Below are positions 56,677-64,000 of a stretch of DNA of 64,000 bases, piece after piece (the first letter of the stretch is position 1; every line of letters begins with the position of its first letter). A model generated the notes under the pieces. It saw nothing but the letters and a program-made list of their open reading frames with translations. It did no database searches and was not told the DNA's origin. Where the stretch lies: the NCBI GenBank assembly GCA_002813105.2, contig CP017966.2, forward strand, positions 62,001 through 126,000, written 5' to 3'. This DNA is from Methanosarcinales archaeon Met12 (GTDB taxonomy: Archaea; Halobacteriota; UBA148; JAJOKI01). The position numbers and the translations under genes are program-made.

Positions 56677-56955
56677 CTAGATTCCTGTATAGCCTTTTTC
56701 CCGTCTAAAAACATCTGTAACCCAAACTATCTTTCCTTCTATGGAATAGATTGCCCTATATTCACCAATACGAAGTCTGAAAAGGTTCTGTCTTCCTTTT
56801 GTACCCCTCAACTTCTTGATATCGACCTTAGAGCGACTGCAAAAGGGATCTTCTTCAAGAAGGAATAGGGCATTTTTTATTCGTTGCTGAGCTTTTGAGT
56901 CCAATTTCCGGATAAACCTCGCTGCCTCGGGATGTACTCTTACTTCGAACACCAT
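56677..56955 (-). CDS. relE: RelE/ParE-superfamily toxin
   Basis: 92 aa: FEVRVHPEAARFIRKLDSKAQQRIKNALFLLEEDPF, KLRGTKGRQNLFRLRIGEYRAIYSIEGKIVWVTDVFRREKGY (in order). This is a full RelE-type fold with basic C-terminus. It overlaps the antitoxin stop by one base. It is only distantly similar to the RelE at 1779. It lies inside the archease duplication. Confidence 0.88.
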   Translation of the reverse strand: MVFEVRVHPEAARFIRKLDSKAQQRIKNALFLLEEDPFCSRSKVDIKKLRGTKGRQNLFRLRIGEYRAIYSIEGKIVWVTDVFRREKGYTGI

Positions 56956-57146
56956 TAGACCTCAGCCAGAGGAATGAACTTATCCTTCTCCTCAAGGCGT
57001 CTATACAGACGCTCCATGAATTTCTCGTACTCAATCTGCTCCATCATGCGATTGATTATGTCGTCGTAAGTCTCTCCCTTTAGCCCAAATGTTTTTAACC
57101 TATCTCGAGTCTCTTTATCAACGGGGATGGTAGTTAGTCCAGTCAT
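56955..57146 (-). CDS. ribbon-helix-helix-like antitoxin
   Basis: 63 aa: LTTIPVDKETRDRLKTFGLKGETYDDIINRMMEQI resembles the short VapB/RHH-type antitoxin family with a beta strand then two helices. The acidic C-terminal tail (FMERLYRRLEEKDKFIPLAEV) should bind the toxin. It is first of the TA pair, with promoter in the AT-rich 57147-57200 stretch on the minus strand. Confidence 0.8.
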   Translation of the reverse strand: MTGLTTIPVDKETRDRLKTFGLKGETYDDIINRMMEQIEYEKFMERLYRRLEEKDKFIPLAEV

Positions 57147-57219
57147 AGTATAACCACATAATCATTATTAATGCTATAAGTATTTATAAGATTCTCTAAT
57201 GCTCATACCATAAATTTGT

Positions 57220-57284
57220 TCTAAAGCAAACGTCAGCTGTCGCAAAATCCAGAAACTCAAATTTTTGCATACCAATACTTCTCA
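57220..57284 (-). pseudogene. duplicated 5' end of the archease gene
   Basis: About 65 bases match 56523-56590. On the minus strand it reads ATG, QKFEFLDFATADVCFR, then loses similarity; the intact gene has KKFEFLDFATADVCFR. Differences are mostly silent. With the intact archease it brackets the RelE module, mirroring the dCMP deaminase arrangement at 26-27 kb. No Shine-Dalgarno or further codons support expression. Confidence 0.85.
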
Positions 57285-57370
57285 ATTATATTAGATAACA
57301 TGATTAATATAGCATATCACCCCAATCTATGATATGATATTAAGTTAGATGGGCTCCTAAATTGAAACAA

Positions 57371-57417
57371 AAGCGAAATTCGCTTCAACACTTAAAAATT
57401 GATATATAAAGATAAAC
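57371..57417 (+). promoter_or_regulatory. ppcA promoter with palindromic operator candidate
   Basis: Perfect palindrome AAGCGAA-A-TTCGCTT at 57371-57385, then TATA-like TTGATATATAAAG (57399-57411), then the ppcA start at 57437. A symmetric site just upstream of the TATA box is a typical place for an activator or repressor. Confidence 0.5.
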
Positions 57418-57436
57418 CAATTAGGAAGTGATTCAG

Positions 57437-58897
57437 ATGACAAAAATACCAAAGTGCATGAGTACGCAACATCCCGATAATGTGAACTCCCCGTTTTTTG
57501 CAGAGCACACCCAGCTCGGCGGAGAAGATGAGATACAGGAAGCATACTATGCATTTTCCCATTTGGGCTGTGATGAACAGATGTGGGATTGTGAGGGCAA
57601 GGAAGTCGATAGTTTTGTAGTCAAAAAATTACTGACAAAATACGAGCCATTTTTTAGAGAAAAAAGATTGGGCAGGGATACGTTCATTACTCTAAGGGTT
57701 CCAAATCCGACCATAGAAAGGGGCGAGGCAAAAATTTTATTGGAAACATTGGAAAGCATACCCAGATCATTTGACGCTGCTAAATTATTTTACGGAGATG
57801 AGATGCCACCAGTATTCGAAGTCATCCTGCCAATGACGAGCTCATCTATGTGTATTGATAGAATTTATAGATATTATCACGATTTTGTCGTGGGAAAACA
57901 GAACAAGCCATTTAGAGATGGGGATATAACGATCGCCGAGTGGATTGGGAACTTCGAGCCTGAAAGAATAAATGTCATACCTCTTTTTGAGGACATGGTC
58001 CACATGCTTGACGCCCACAACATAGTTGGAGAATATTTGCAAGATAAGGATAGTGAATATCAAAGAGTCTTCCTGGCAAGGTCAGACCCAACGATGAACT
58101 ATGGGTTAGTTAGTGCTGTTCTTTTGAATAAAATTGCGCTTCAGAGATTGCAAGGATTATCAGAGGACATCGATGTCAAAATTTATCCAATTATAGGCGT
58201 TGGCTCGGCTCCTTTCAGGGGCAATCTCAAACCCCAGACAGTTGAAAGAGTTATGGAAGAATATCCAAGCGCTCATACGTTTACGATTCAATCGGCATTC
58301 AAATATGACAATCCCCCTCAAGAGGTTGAAGAGGCTGTAAAAAAACTGCGAGAGAGAAAAACACGTCTGCCTCAGGAAGTGGATGAGGAGAAGTGCCTGG
58401 AGATAATTGAAAAATATTCTCGAGAATACCAAAAACAGATCGTAGTACTGGCACCAATTATCAATAAGGTTGCGAGATATGTTCCGAGTAGGAGAAAAAG
58501 GAAGTTGCATATAGGGCTATTCGGTTATTCACGTGATGTAGGGGGAATTACATTGCCAAGGGCGATAACATTCACAGCCGCCCTTTATTCTATGGGCCTG
58601 CCACCAGAAATCCTGGGTTTGAATGCTCTGGATGAAGATGACATTCAATTCATCAGAGACGTTTATGTAAATTTCGAAGACGATTTGATGGATTCTCTTA
58701 AATATTTTAATCCGAATGCTGTTTTTTTGCCAAAAGGTATCGAAGCAAAGGTTAAAGATTTTCCATTAGATGTTCAAATAGATGAAGAGCATAGAGAACT
58801 GACAAACTACATTGCAAATTCATTAAAGAAGAATAAGATTGAAGATATAGGAGGGCATGTTTTAAGAGCAGCAAGTTTAAGAAAATTCCTGGGATGA
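57437..58897 (+). CDS. ppcA: phosphoenolpyruvate carboxylase, archaeal type
   Basis: 486 aa, half the size of bacterial PEPC, lacking the N-terminal allosteric part. KCMSTQHPDNV at the start, MTSSSMCIDRIYRYY, LARSDPTMNYGLVSAVL, IIGVGSAPFRGNLKP and GLFGYSRDVGGITLPRAITFTAALYSMGLPPEIL (in order) are diagnostic. It carboxylates PEP to oxaloacetate for the incomplete TCA route used in autotrophic and methane-metabolising archaea. ATG 57437 follows AGGAAGTGATTCAG. Confidence 0.93.
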   Translation: MTKIPKCMSTQHPDNVNSPFFAEHTQLGGEDEIQEAYYAFSHLGCDEQMWDCEGKEVDSFVVKKLLTKYEPFFREKRLGRDTFITLRVPNPTIERGEAKILLETLESIPRSFDAAKLFYGDEMPPVFEVILPMTSSSMCIDRIYRYYHDFVVGKQNKPFRDGDITIAEWIGNFEPERINVIPLFEDMVHMLDAHNIVGEYLQDKDSEYQRVFLARSDPTMNYGLVSAVLLNKIALQRLQGLSEDIDVKIYPIIGVGSAPFRGNLKPQTVERVMEEYPSAHTFTIQSAFKYDNPPQEVEEAVKKLRERKTRLPQEVDEEKCLEIIEKYSREYQKQIVVLAPIINKVARYVPSRRKRKLHIGLFGYSRDVGGITLPRAITFTAALYSMGLPPEILGLNALDEDDIQFIRDVYVNFEDDLMDSLKYFNPNAVFLPKGIEAKVKDFPLDVQIDEEHRELTNYIANSLKKNKIEDIGGHVLRAASLRKFLG

Positions 58898-59111
58898 AGC
58901 TTTGTAAAACAGCCTAAGACAAGATTTATATAACAATACTCCAATTTATGTGGAAATACGAGATGGACACAAGTATTTTGTGCCCGCCGTATTGAATCTG
59001 ACGATGACGCGTTGAATTGACATCAGAATCTTTTAGAGGGATTCGAGTTTTATGGTCTGTCTCGCTTTATTTTCAGATTGTCGATTGACATTAAAGTGGT
59101 GAGAAGTACAA
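58898..59111 (+). promoter_or_regulatory. promoter/leader of the ribosomal protein operon
   Basis: A 214-base gap before rpl3 with TATA-like GATTTATATAACAAT (58922-58936) and a long leader of about 150 bases. The length leaves room for autogenous control, but I see no clear rRNA-mimic structure. GTGAGAAG precedes the ATG. Confidence 0.5.
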
Positions 59112-60125
59112 ATGGCAAGAACACATCGCCCAAGACGTGGGTCTCTGGCATTCAGTCCAAGAAAGCGGGCAAAAAGCCAGGTACCCGTCTTCAGGTCATG
59201 GCCAGAAGCGGCAGGAGAGCCTAAAGCACAGGGCTTCGTCGGCTACAAGGCCGGGATGACCCACATAGTAATGATAGATGATCGGCCAAACAGCCTCACA
59301 GAAGGCATGCAAATCACGGTGCCGGTTACGATTATCGAAACCCCTGCCGTGAAAGTAGCGGCGATTAGAGTTTACGCCAATACGCCATATGGTGCCAAAT
59401 CCGTAACGGACGCATGGGCAAAAGACCTAGATGAAAATTTGAGCAGAGCATCACCATTACCAGAAAAGCATGATACAGATGCTGCATTAAAGCGCATCGA
59501 GAAACTGATTTCACAAGACATGATAGACGATGTTAGAATATTATATCACACGCATCCGTCAAAAGTGACAGGTATCCCCAAGAAGAAACCCGAGCTGATG
59601 GAGTGCCGCATAGGTGGCGGGGACATCATGGCTCGCTTTGAGTATGCAAAGAATATCCTTGGAAAAGATTTCAACATATCAGACATATTCAAAGAGGGCG
59701 AACTTGTAGATACATCTGCCGTCACAAAGGGAAAAGGCACCCAGGGACCTGTAAAGAGGTGGGGAATCAAAATGCGGAAACGTAAACATGCAAGAGCGGG
59801 AAAGACCAGACATTTGGGCACTCTAGGGCCATGGCATCCGGCTAGGGTAAGCTGGCGAGTGCCGCAACTCGGTCAAACTGGATATCATCAACGAACCGAA
59901 TTTAATAAGCGAATTCTAAAAATCGGATCCGACGCAAGCGAAATCGTGCCGGATGGCGGATTATTGAATTACGGCGTGGTTAGAAATGAGTTCATACTTC
60001 TCAAAGGAAGCATCCCAGGTCCTGTCAAGCGCTTGATTCGGATAAGACCATCCATCAGGTCAAGGATGGCACCAAAAGGAGGACCTGAAATCAACTACAT
60101 CAGCGTGAGGTCCAAACAAGGGTGA
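59112..60125 (+). CDS. rpl3: ribosomal protein L3
   Basis: 337 aa, archaeal-length L3 near the peptidyl transferase centre: [91 protein letters not shown] (in order). First gene of the operon. Confidence 0.96.
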   Translation: MARTHRPRRGSLAFSPRKRAKSQVPVFRSWPEAAGEPKAQGFVGYKAGMTHIVMIDDRPNSLTEGMQITVPVTIIETPAVKVAAIRVYANTPYGAKSVTDAWAKDLDENLSRASPLPEKHDTDAALKRIEKLISQDMIDDVRILYHTHPSKVTGIPKKKPELMECRIGGGDIMARFEYAKNILGKDFNISDIFKEGELVDTSAVTKGKGTQGPVKRWGIKMRKRKHARAGKTRHLGTLGPWHPARVSWRVPQLGQTGYHQRTEFNKRILKIGSDASEIVPDGGLLNYGVVRNEFILLKGSIPGPVKRLIRIRPSIRSRMAPKGGPEINYISVRSKQG

Positions 60126-60130
60126 TAGAT

Positions 60131-60898
60131 ATGTTATGGGCACAGGTCATGGATTTATCTGGAAAAATCAAAGAAAAAATCGAGCTCCCCTCGGTTTTCG
60201 AAGAAGTATACAGGCCTGACCTGATTAAAAGAGCCGTTATCGCTGCGCAGGCAAATAGATTACAACCATATGGAGCCGACCCATATGCTGGTATGAGGAC
60301 GTCTGCAGAAGGATGGGGTACCGGTAGAGGAGTTTCACGTGCGCCGCGAATAAAGGGCGGGAGTCGGGTCGCCAGAGTGCCTCAGGCTGTTGGAGGACGC
60401 AGGGCTCACCCCCCAAAAACAGATAAAATCCTCTCGGAGAAGGTCAACAAGAAAGAGAGAAGAAAGGCAATAAGGTCCGCTATTGCGGCAACGGCAGACC
60501 CAGATCTGGTCGCAAGCAGAGGACATAAATTCGATGCAAAACTGCCACTGGTCGTCGAGGATTCGATGGAGTCATTGTCCAGGACAAGTGAAGTGCGCGA
60601 ATTTTTACAGAACATCAATCTATGGGATGACGTGCTCAGAGCCAAAAATGGAAAATCGATACGGGCTGGCAAAGGAAAACGCCGAGGCAGAAAGTACAAA
60701 CATAGGAAGAGCATTTTGATTGTAACCTCTGAGAATAAAGAAGTGAGTAGGGCTGCACGCAATCTATCCGGCATAGATGTAACGACCGTAAAGGATTTGA
60801 ATGCAGAGCTGCTTGCCCCTGGCACGCATGCGGGTCGTTTGACGGTCTGGAGCAGGTCTGCACTTTCCAAATTAGAGGAGGCATTTAATGACCATTAA
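60131..60898 (+). CDS. rpl4: ribosomal protein L4
   Basis: 255 aa with the long extended loop [39 protein letters not shown] (in order) that threads into the exit tunnel. ATG 60131 is preferred to an upstream GTG that overlaps rpl3. Overlaps rpl23 by 11 bases. Confidence 0.95.
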   Translation: MLWAQVMDLSGKIKEKIELPSVFEEVYRPDLIKRAVIAAQANRLQPYGADPYAGMRTSAEGWGTGRGVSRAPRIKGGSRVARVPQAVGGRRAHPPKTDKILSEKVNKKERRKAIRSAIAATADPDLVASRGHKFDAKLPLVVEDSMESLSRTSEVREFLQNINLWDDVLRAKNGKSIRAGKGKRRGRKYKHRKSILIVTSENKEVSRAARNLSGIDVTTVKDLNAELLAPGTHAGRLTVWSRSALSKLEEAFNDH

Positions 60899-61136
60899 AC
60901 ATCTCCATACAACGGAAAAAGCGACCATCCAGATAGATGCGAATAATAAGCTCCAATTCTTGGTCGACGTCGATGCGACGAAAGATCAAATAAAGAGAGA
61001 GATTGAAAATATGTACGAGGTCACAATTACCGATATAAAAACGATGATGACTCCGAAGGGGCAGAAAAAAGCCATAGTTACATTGTCCCATGAAGATTCT
61101 GCCGAAGAGATTTCAACACGACTGGGAGTGTTCTAA
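60888..61136 (+). CDS. rpl23: ribosomal protein L23
   Basis: 82 aa exit-tunnel protein that docks [43 protein letters not shown] (in order), [22 protein letters not shown]. Its first codons overlap the end of rpl4. Confidence 0.95.
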   Translation: MTIKHLHTTEKATIQIDANNKLQFLVDVDATKDQIKREIENMYEVTITDIKTMMTPKGQKKAIVTLSHEDSAEEISTRLGVF

Positions 61137-61137
61137 A

Positions 61138-61851
61138 ATGGGAAAGCGCATAATATCACAACAGAGGGGGAAGGGGACCCCAACATATCGGGCCCCATCT
61201 CACAAATACAAATCCGATCTCAAACACATAAAAATCGATGAGAATGAGATAGTAAAAGGAGTGGTGATCGACATAGAGCACGATCCAGCCAGAAGTGCTC
61301 CAATCGCCAGAATTAGGCTCGAAAACGATGAGGAACGGTATGTATTGATACCCGAAGGCATAGCGACAGGAGATGAAATATCATGCGGCATATCCGCAGA
61401 GATCAAACCCGGCAACACGTTGCCTTTGGCAGAGATTCCAGAGGGGAGCTTAGTCTGTAACATCGAATCCCGCCCAGGAGATGGAGGACACTTTGCAAGA
61501 TCATCTGGGACACATGGGACCTTGATAACACACGATGTGGGCAAAACAATTATTCAACTACCAAGCGGCAAGATGAAATGGCTGAACCCAAAATGCAGGG
61601 CAACTATCGGCGTCGTTGCAGGCGGAGGTCGAACCGATAAGCCGTTCGTCAAGGCCGGTAAAAAGTACCATAAGATGAAATCCAGAGCTGCCAAATATCC
61701 ACGGGTAAGAGGTGTTGCGATGAACGTCGTCGACCATCCATTTGGAGGAGGTGGGTGGCAGCATCCAGGAAGGCCGAAGACCGTGAGCAGGCGCGCTCCG
61801 CCTGGAAGAAAGGTAGGATCCATCGCGGCACGAAGGACAGGAAAACGATAG
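61138..61851 (+). CDS. rpl2: ribosomal protein L2
   Basis: 237 aa: [62 protein letters not shown] and [32 protein letters not shown] (in order), which includes the His important for peptidyl transfer. ATG 61138, one base after the rpl23 stop. Confidence 0.96.
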   Translation: MGKRIISQQRGKGTPTYRAPSHKYKSDLKHIKIDENEIVKGVVIDIEHDPARSAPIARIRLENDEERYVLIPEGIATGDEISCGISAEIKPGNTLPLAEIPEGSLVCNIESRPGDGGHFARSSGTHGTLITHDVGKTIIQLPSGKMKWLNPKCRATIGVVAGGGRTDKPFVKAGKKYHKMKSRAAKYPRVRGVAMNVVDHPFGGGGWQHPGRPKTVSRRAPPGRKVGSIAARRTGKR

Positions 61852-61861
61852 AGGTGGAAAG

Positions 61862-62275
61862 ATGGCAAAGGGCAAAACAAACAAATTACCGAGACGAAAG
61901 AAAGAATTCAAATATCGTGGATATACAATCGACGAGTTAAAAGAGATGGACCTGGAAGATGTTGCCAACCTGTTGCCAGCACGAGCGCGCAGAACCATCA
62001 AGCGAGGAATTTCTGAGGCGCATAAAAAATTATTAGAATCCATCAAAAAAGGAAAATCGCCAATCAGAACGCATCTGCGAGATACAATCATATTACCGAA
62101 GATGGTGGGCATGCAATTCGAATTACATGACGGAAAACAGTTTAACCGCGTGCAGATTCAACCAGAGATGATTGGACACTATCTCGGCGAGTTTGCGCTT
62201 ACTCGAAAACGGGTTATACACGGGAGTGCAGGTGTTGGTGCAACTCGATCAAGCAGATATGTGCCATTGAAGTGA
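61862..62275 (+). CDS. rps19: ribosomal protein S19
   Basis: 137 aa, archaeal form with an N-terminal extension of about 40 residues: [37 protein letters not shown] (in order), then [51 protein letters not shown] (in order). GAGGTGGAAAG precedes the ATG. Confidence 0.95.
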   Translation: MAKGKTNKLPRRKKEFKYRGYTIDELKEMDLEDVANLLPARARRTIKRGISEAHKKLLESIKKGKSPIRTHLRDTIILPKMVGMQFELHDGKQFNRVQIQPEMIGHYLGEFALTRKRVIHGSAGVGATRSSRYVPLK

Positions 62276-62287
62276 GAGGTTATTCAA

Positions 62288-62749
62288 GTGTCAAGAATCA
62301 AGTATTCAAAAGATGGATTGCCTGAAACAACGGCTAAGGCCATGTGTTATGAGGTGCACATATCTCCAAAACACGCAGTGGAGATATGCCGTGAGATAAA
62401 GGGGATGAGCGTATCCAGAGCCAAAGAGTATATGGGAGAGGTCGTCGCCCTGAAAAAAGCAGTTCCATTCAGGAGATACAAGAGGAACGTCGGGCACAAG
62501 AAAGGTCTGCATAAATGGGATGCTGGACGCTATCCCAAGAAAGCTGCCTCTGAAATTCTGCTGCTCATCGCCAGTGCAGAAAAGAATGCCGAGTATAAAG
62601 GTCTCGATACAAAACGGATGAGGATTTGGCATATAGCTGCCAAGAGAGGACGTGTGATAAAGGGGAATATGCCCAGGGCGATGGGAAGGGCAACTCCAAA
62701 GAATACCGAAACGGTCACAATTGAGCTTGTCTTAGAAGGGGTGCAGTAA
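62288..62749 (+). CDS. rpl22: ribosomal protein L22
   Basis: 153 aa: [70 protein letters not shown] (in order). GTG start at 62288 with GAGAGGTTATTCAA upstream. Its tunnel loop is present at [21 protein letters not shown]. Confidence 0.95.
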   Translation: MSRIKYSKDGLPETTAKAMCYEVHISPKHAVEICREIKGMSVSRAKEYMGEVVALKKAVPFRRYKRNVGHKKGLHKWDAGRYPKKAASEILLLIASAEKNAEYKGLDTKRMRIWHIAAKRGRVIKGNMPRAMGRATPKNTETVTIELVLEGVQ

Positions 62750-62750
62750 T

Positions 62751-63617
62751 TTGGCTATCGAAAGGAAGTTCGTCCAAGATGGACTTAAAAAAGTAAGAAT
62801 AAACGAATACTTCATACAACAGCTGGATAGGGCAGGCTATAGCGGGATGAAAATCAACAGAACCCCAATGGGGACGCAGATTACCATTTACGCAGAGAAA
62901 CCGGGGATGGTTATAGGAAAAGCCGGGAAGACCGTACGTATCTTCACTAAAAAATTAGATGAGGAATTTCAGTTAGATAATCCACAAATCGACGTACAGG
63001 AGGTTGTAAAACCAGAACTGAATGCGCAGATGATGGCAAACATGCTCGCAAACGCACTGGAGCGCGGATGGTATTTTAGAAAAGCAGGACACTCAACGCT
63101 ACAACGCATAATGAATGCTGGCGCGCTTGGCTGTGAAATCATAATATCTGGAAAGCTAACTGGTCCCCGAAAACGCAGAGAGAAATTTTTGGCCGGACGT
63201 ATCAAACACACAGGGATTCCTGCTGAAGAACTTGTGGACAAGGGATTCGCGAAAGCAATCAAGAAACTTGGCGTCCTCGGTGTCCAGGTTAGAATTGTTC
63301 AACCCGATGTCGTGATGCCGGATAACTTCACCATACTTAGTGGAGAGATGCCTGCAGAAGTAATCGAAGAGGAAGTCAAAGAAGAAGGTAAAGACGATAC
63401 AAGTGAGACAGGGACAAAAACACAATCTGTTGAAGAGCCTAAAACGAAGGTTGAGAAATCCACAGCAAAAGTTAAAGAAACACCTGATGAAAAATCAGCA
63501 GATATCAAACCAATAGATAAGAGTGAAACATACAAAGAAGAGATAAAATCTAAATCTCCTAAAAAGCCTAAAACGAAGGAAATTAAAGACGGAGAATCTA
63601 CAAAAGGGGATGAATAA
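62751..63617 (+). CDS. rps3: ribosomal protein S3 with long charged C-terminal tail
   Basis: 288 aa. KH domain [28 protein letters not shown] and the S3 C-terminal domain [39 protein letters not shown] (in order). After about residue 205 comes a low-complexity Glu/Lys/Thr/Ser tail of some 80 residues (e.g. [17 protein letters not shown]-like stretch, [16 protein letters not shown]). Archaeal S3 proteins often have shorter acidic tails. TTG start at 62751, two bases after the rpl22 stop. Confidence 0.93.
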   Translation: MAIERKFVQDGLKKVRINEYFIQQLDRAGYSGMKINRTPMGTQITIYAEKPGMVIGKAGKTVRIFTKKLDEEFQLDNPQIDVQEVVKPELNAQMMANMLANALERGWYFRKAGHSTLQRIMNAGALGCEIIISGKLTGPRKRREKFLAGRIKHTGIPAEELVDKGFAKAIKKLGVLGVQVRIVQPDVVMPDNFTILSGEMPAEVIEEEVKEEGKDDTSETGTKTQSVEEPKTKVEKSTAKVKETPDEKSADIKPIDKSETYKEEIKSKSPKKPKTKEIKDGESTKGDE

Positions 63618-63823
63618 TGGCGGTCTTGAAGCCAGAAGAAATTAGAAAAATGACGTCTGATGAACAGATGGAACAACTAGCCAAACTTACCAGCGAGCTC
63701 ATCAGAGAAAGGGCTATCGCATCTGCAGGTGGTGCGCCTGAAAATCCTGGTAGAATCGGGGGATTGCGGCGGACCATCGCCAGAATCAAGACCATCCAAC
63801 GCGAGCAAGGTGGTGCCGTATAA
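63617..63823 (+). CDS. rpl29: ribosomal protein L29
   Basis: 68 aa two-helix protein: [55 protein letters not shown] (in order). Its ATG overlaps the last base of the rps3 stop, and its own stop overlaps the next ATG (TAATG). Confidence 0.93.
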   Translation: MAVLKPEEIRKMTSDEQMEQLAKLTSELIRERAIASAGGAPENPGRIGGLRRTIARIKTIQREQGGAV

Positions 63824-64000
63824 TGGATATCACTCCTAAAAATTTAATCCATCACGAATTAATTGGACTCACCACCAAGATTGTCGCGAGTACAGCTCCA
63901 AATCAGATAGGACTTAAAGGAAAAATCGTAGATGAGACGCGAAATATGTTCATGATTGAAAAAGAAGACCATCGGATAAAAAAGACTGCAAAAGAGGGAG
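63823..64000 (+). CDS. rnp1: ribonuclease P protein component 1 (Rpp29), 5' part
   Basis: 59 codons before the window ends. ITPKNLIHHELIGLTTKIVAS and NQIGLKGKIVDETRNMFMIE match the Sm-like Rpp29/Pop4 fold. It is one of the protein subunits of archaeal RNase P, which trims tRNA 5' ends. Position after rpl29 is the normal archaeal order. The 3' end lies outside the window. Confidence 0.9.
   Translation, partial: MDITPKNLIHHELIGLTTKIVASTAPNQIGLKGKIVDETRNMFMIEKEDHRIKKTAKEG

Overview
The window is archaeal chromosome. Translation and transcription genes are of archaeal type (aIF5A with deoxyhypusine synthase, EF-1 alpha, EF-2, rpoA split into A' and A'', RtcB/archease, S12-S7-EF2-EF1A-S10 and L3-L4-L23-L2-S19-L22-S3-L29-Rpp29 order). 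TATA-like boxes precede several genes. A Tfx regulator beside a tungstate ABC transporter, an archaeal-type PEP carboxylase, type II GAPDH, 6-phospho-3-hexuloisomerase and archaeal FAD synthase fit a methanogen- or ANME-like euryarchaeon. The precise taxon is inference; the unsplit rpoB is odd for that group.

Layout. 1-3.2 kb: an OGG-type glycosylase end and a riboflavin-pathway reductase, then a small accessory island: a hicB with a hicA stump, a RelBE pair and a broken NYN gene, each followed by a related palindromic, attC-like repeat. 3.2-14.3 kb: M42 peptidase, hxlB, endonuclease IV-like protein, a structured RNA candidate upstream of tfx, the tungstate transporter, metG and hisB-hisA-hisG. 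14.3-21.1 kb: SAH deaminase and SAH (or SIH) hydrolase, interleaved with two restriction-modification (R-M) systems, then a fourth attC-like repeat and HicAB. 21.1-25.9 kb: an operon of aIF5A, agmatinase, deoxyhypusine synthase, a JAMM protein and FAD synthase, then an IMPase and NAD kinase. 26-36.4 kb: mixed metabolism (dCMP deaminase, hisS, gap, peptidases) with a toxin-antitoxin (TA) insertion. 36.5-39.4 kb: an R-M locus whose nuclease is broken by a miniature IS1-like element. 39.4-53.5 kb: intron-bearing tRNA-Lys, then the RNA polymerase/ribosomal/elongation factor cluster. 53.5-57.3 kb: tRNA-Arg, a tRNA-Ser with two insertions just upstream of rtcB, HicBA, archease and a RelE module. 57.4-64 kb: ppcA and the start of the S10/spc-type ribosomal operon.

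The main unexplained structure is how small cargo enters this housekeeping region. Four small inserts (BrnT-type TA, RelE-type TA, a 50-aa acidic/basic protein and a 66-aa membrane protein) each lie between direct repeats of about 57-70 bp. In at least three cases the repeat is a copy of the end or promoter of the adjacent host gene. Separately, attC-like palindromes follow TA and R-M genes, suggesting an integron-like cassette cluster. Six TA loci, two apparently intact R-M systems and one broken R-M system sit within 64 kb of core genes. Where I give a start codon different from the longest frame, it is based on family N-termini and nearby Shine-Dalgarno sequences.
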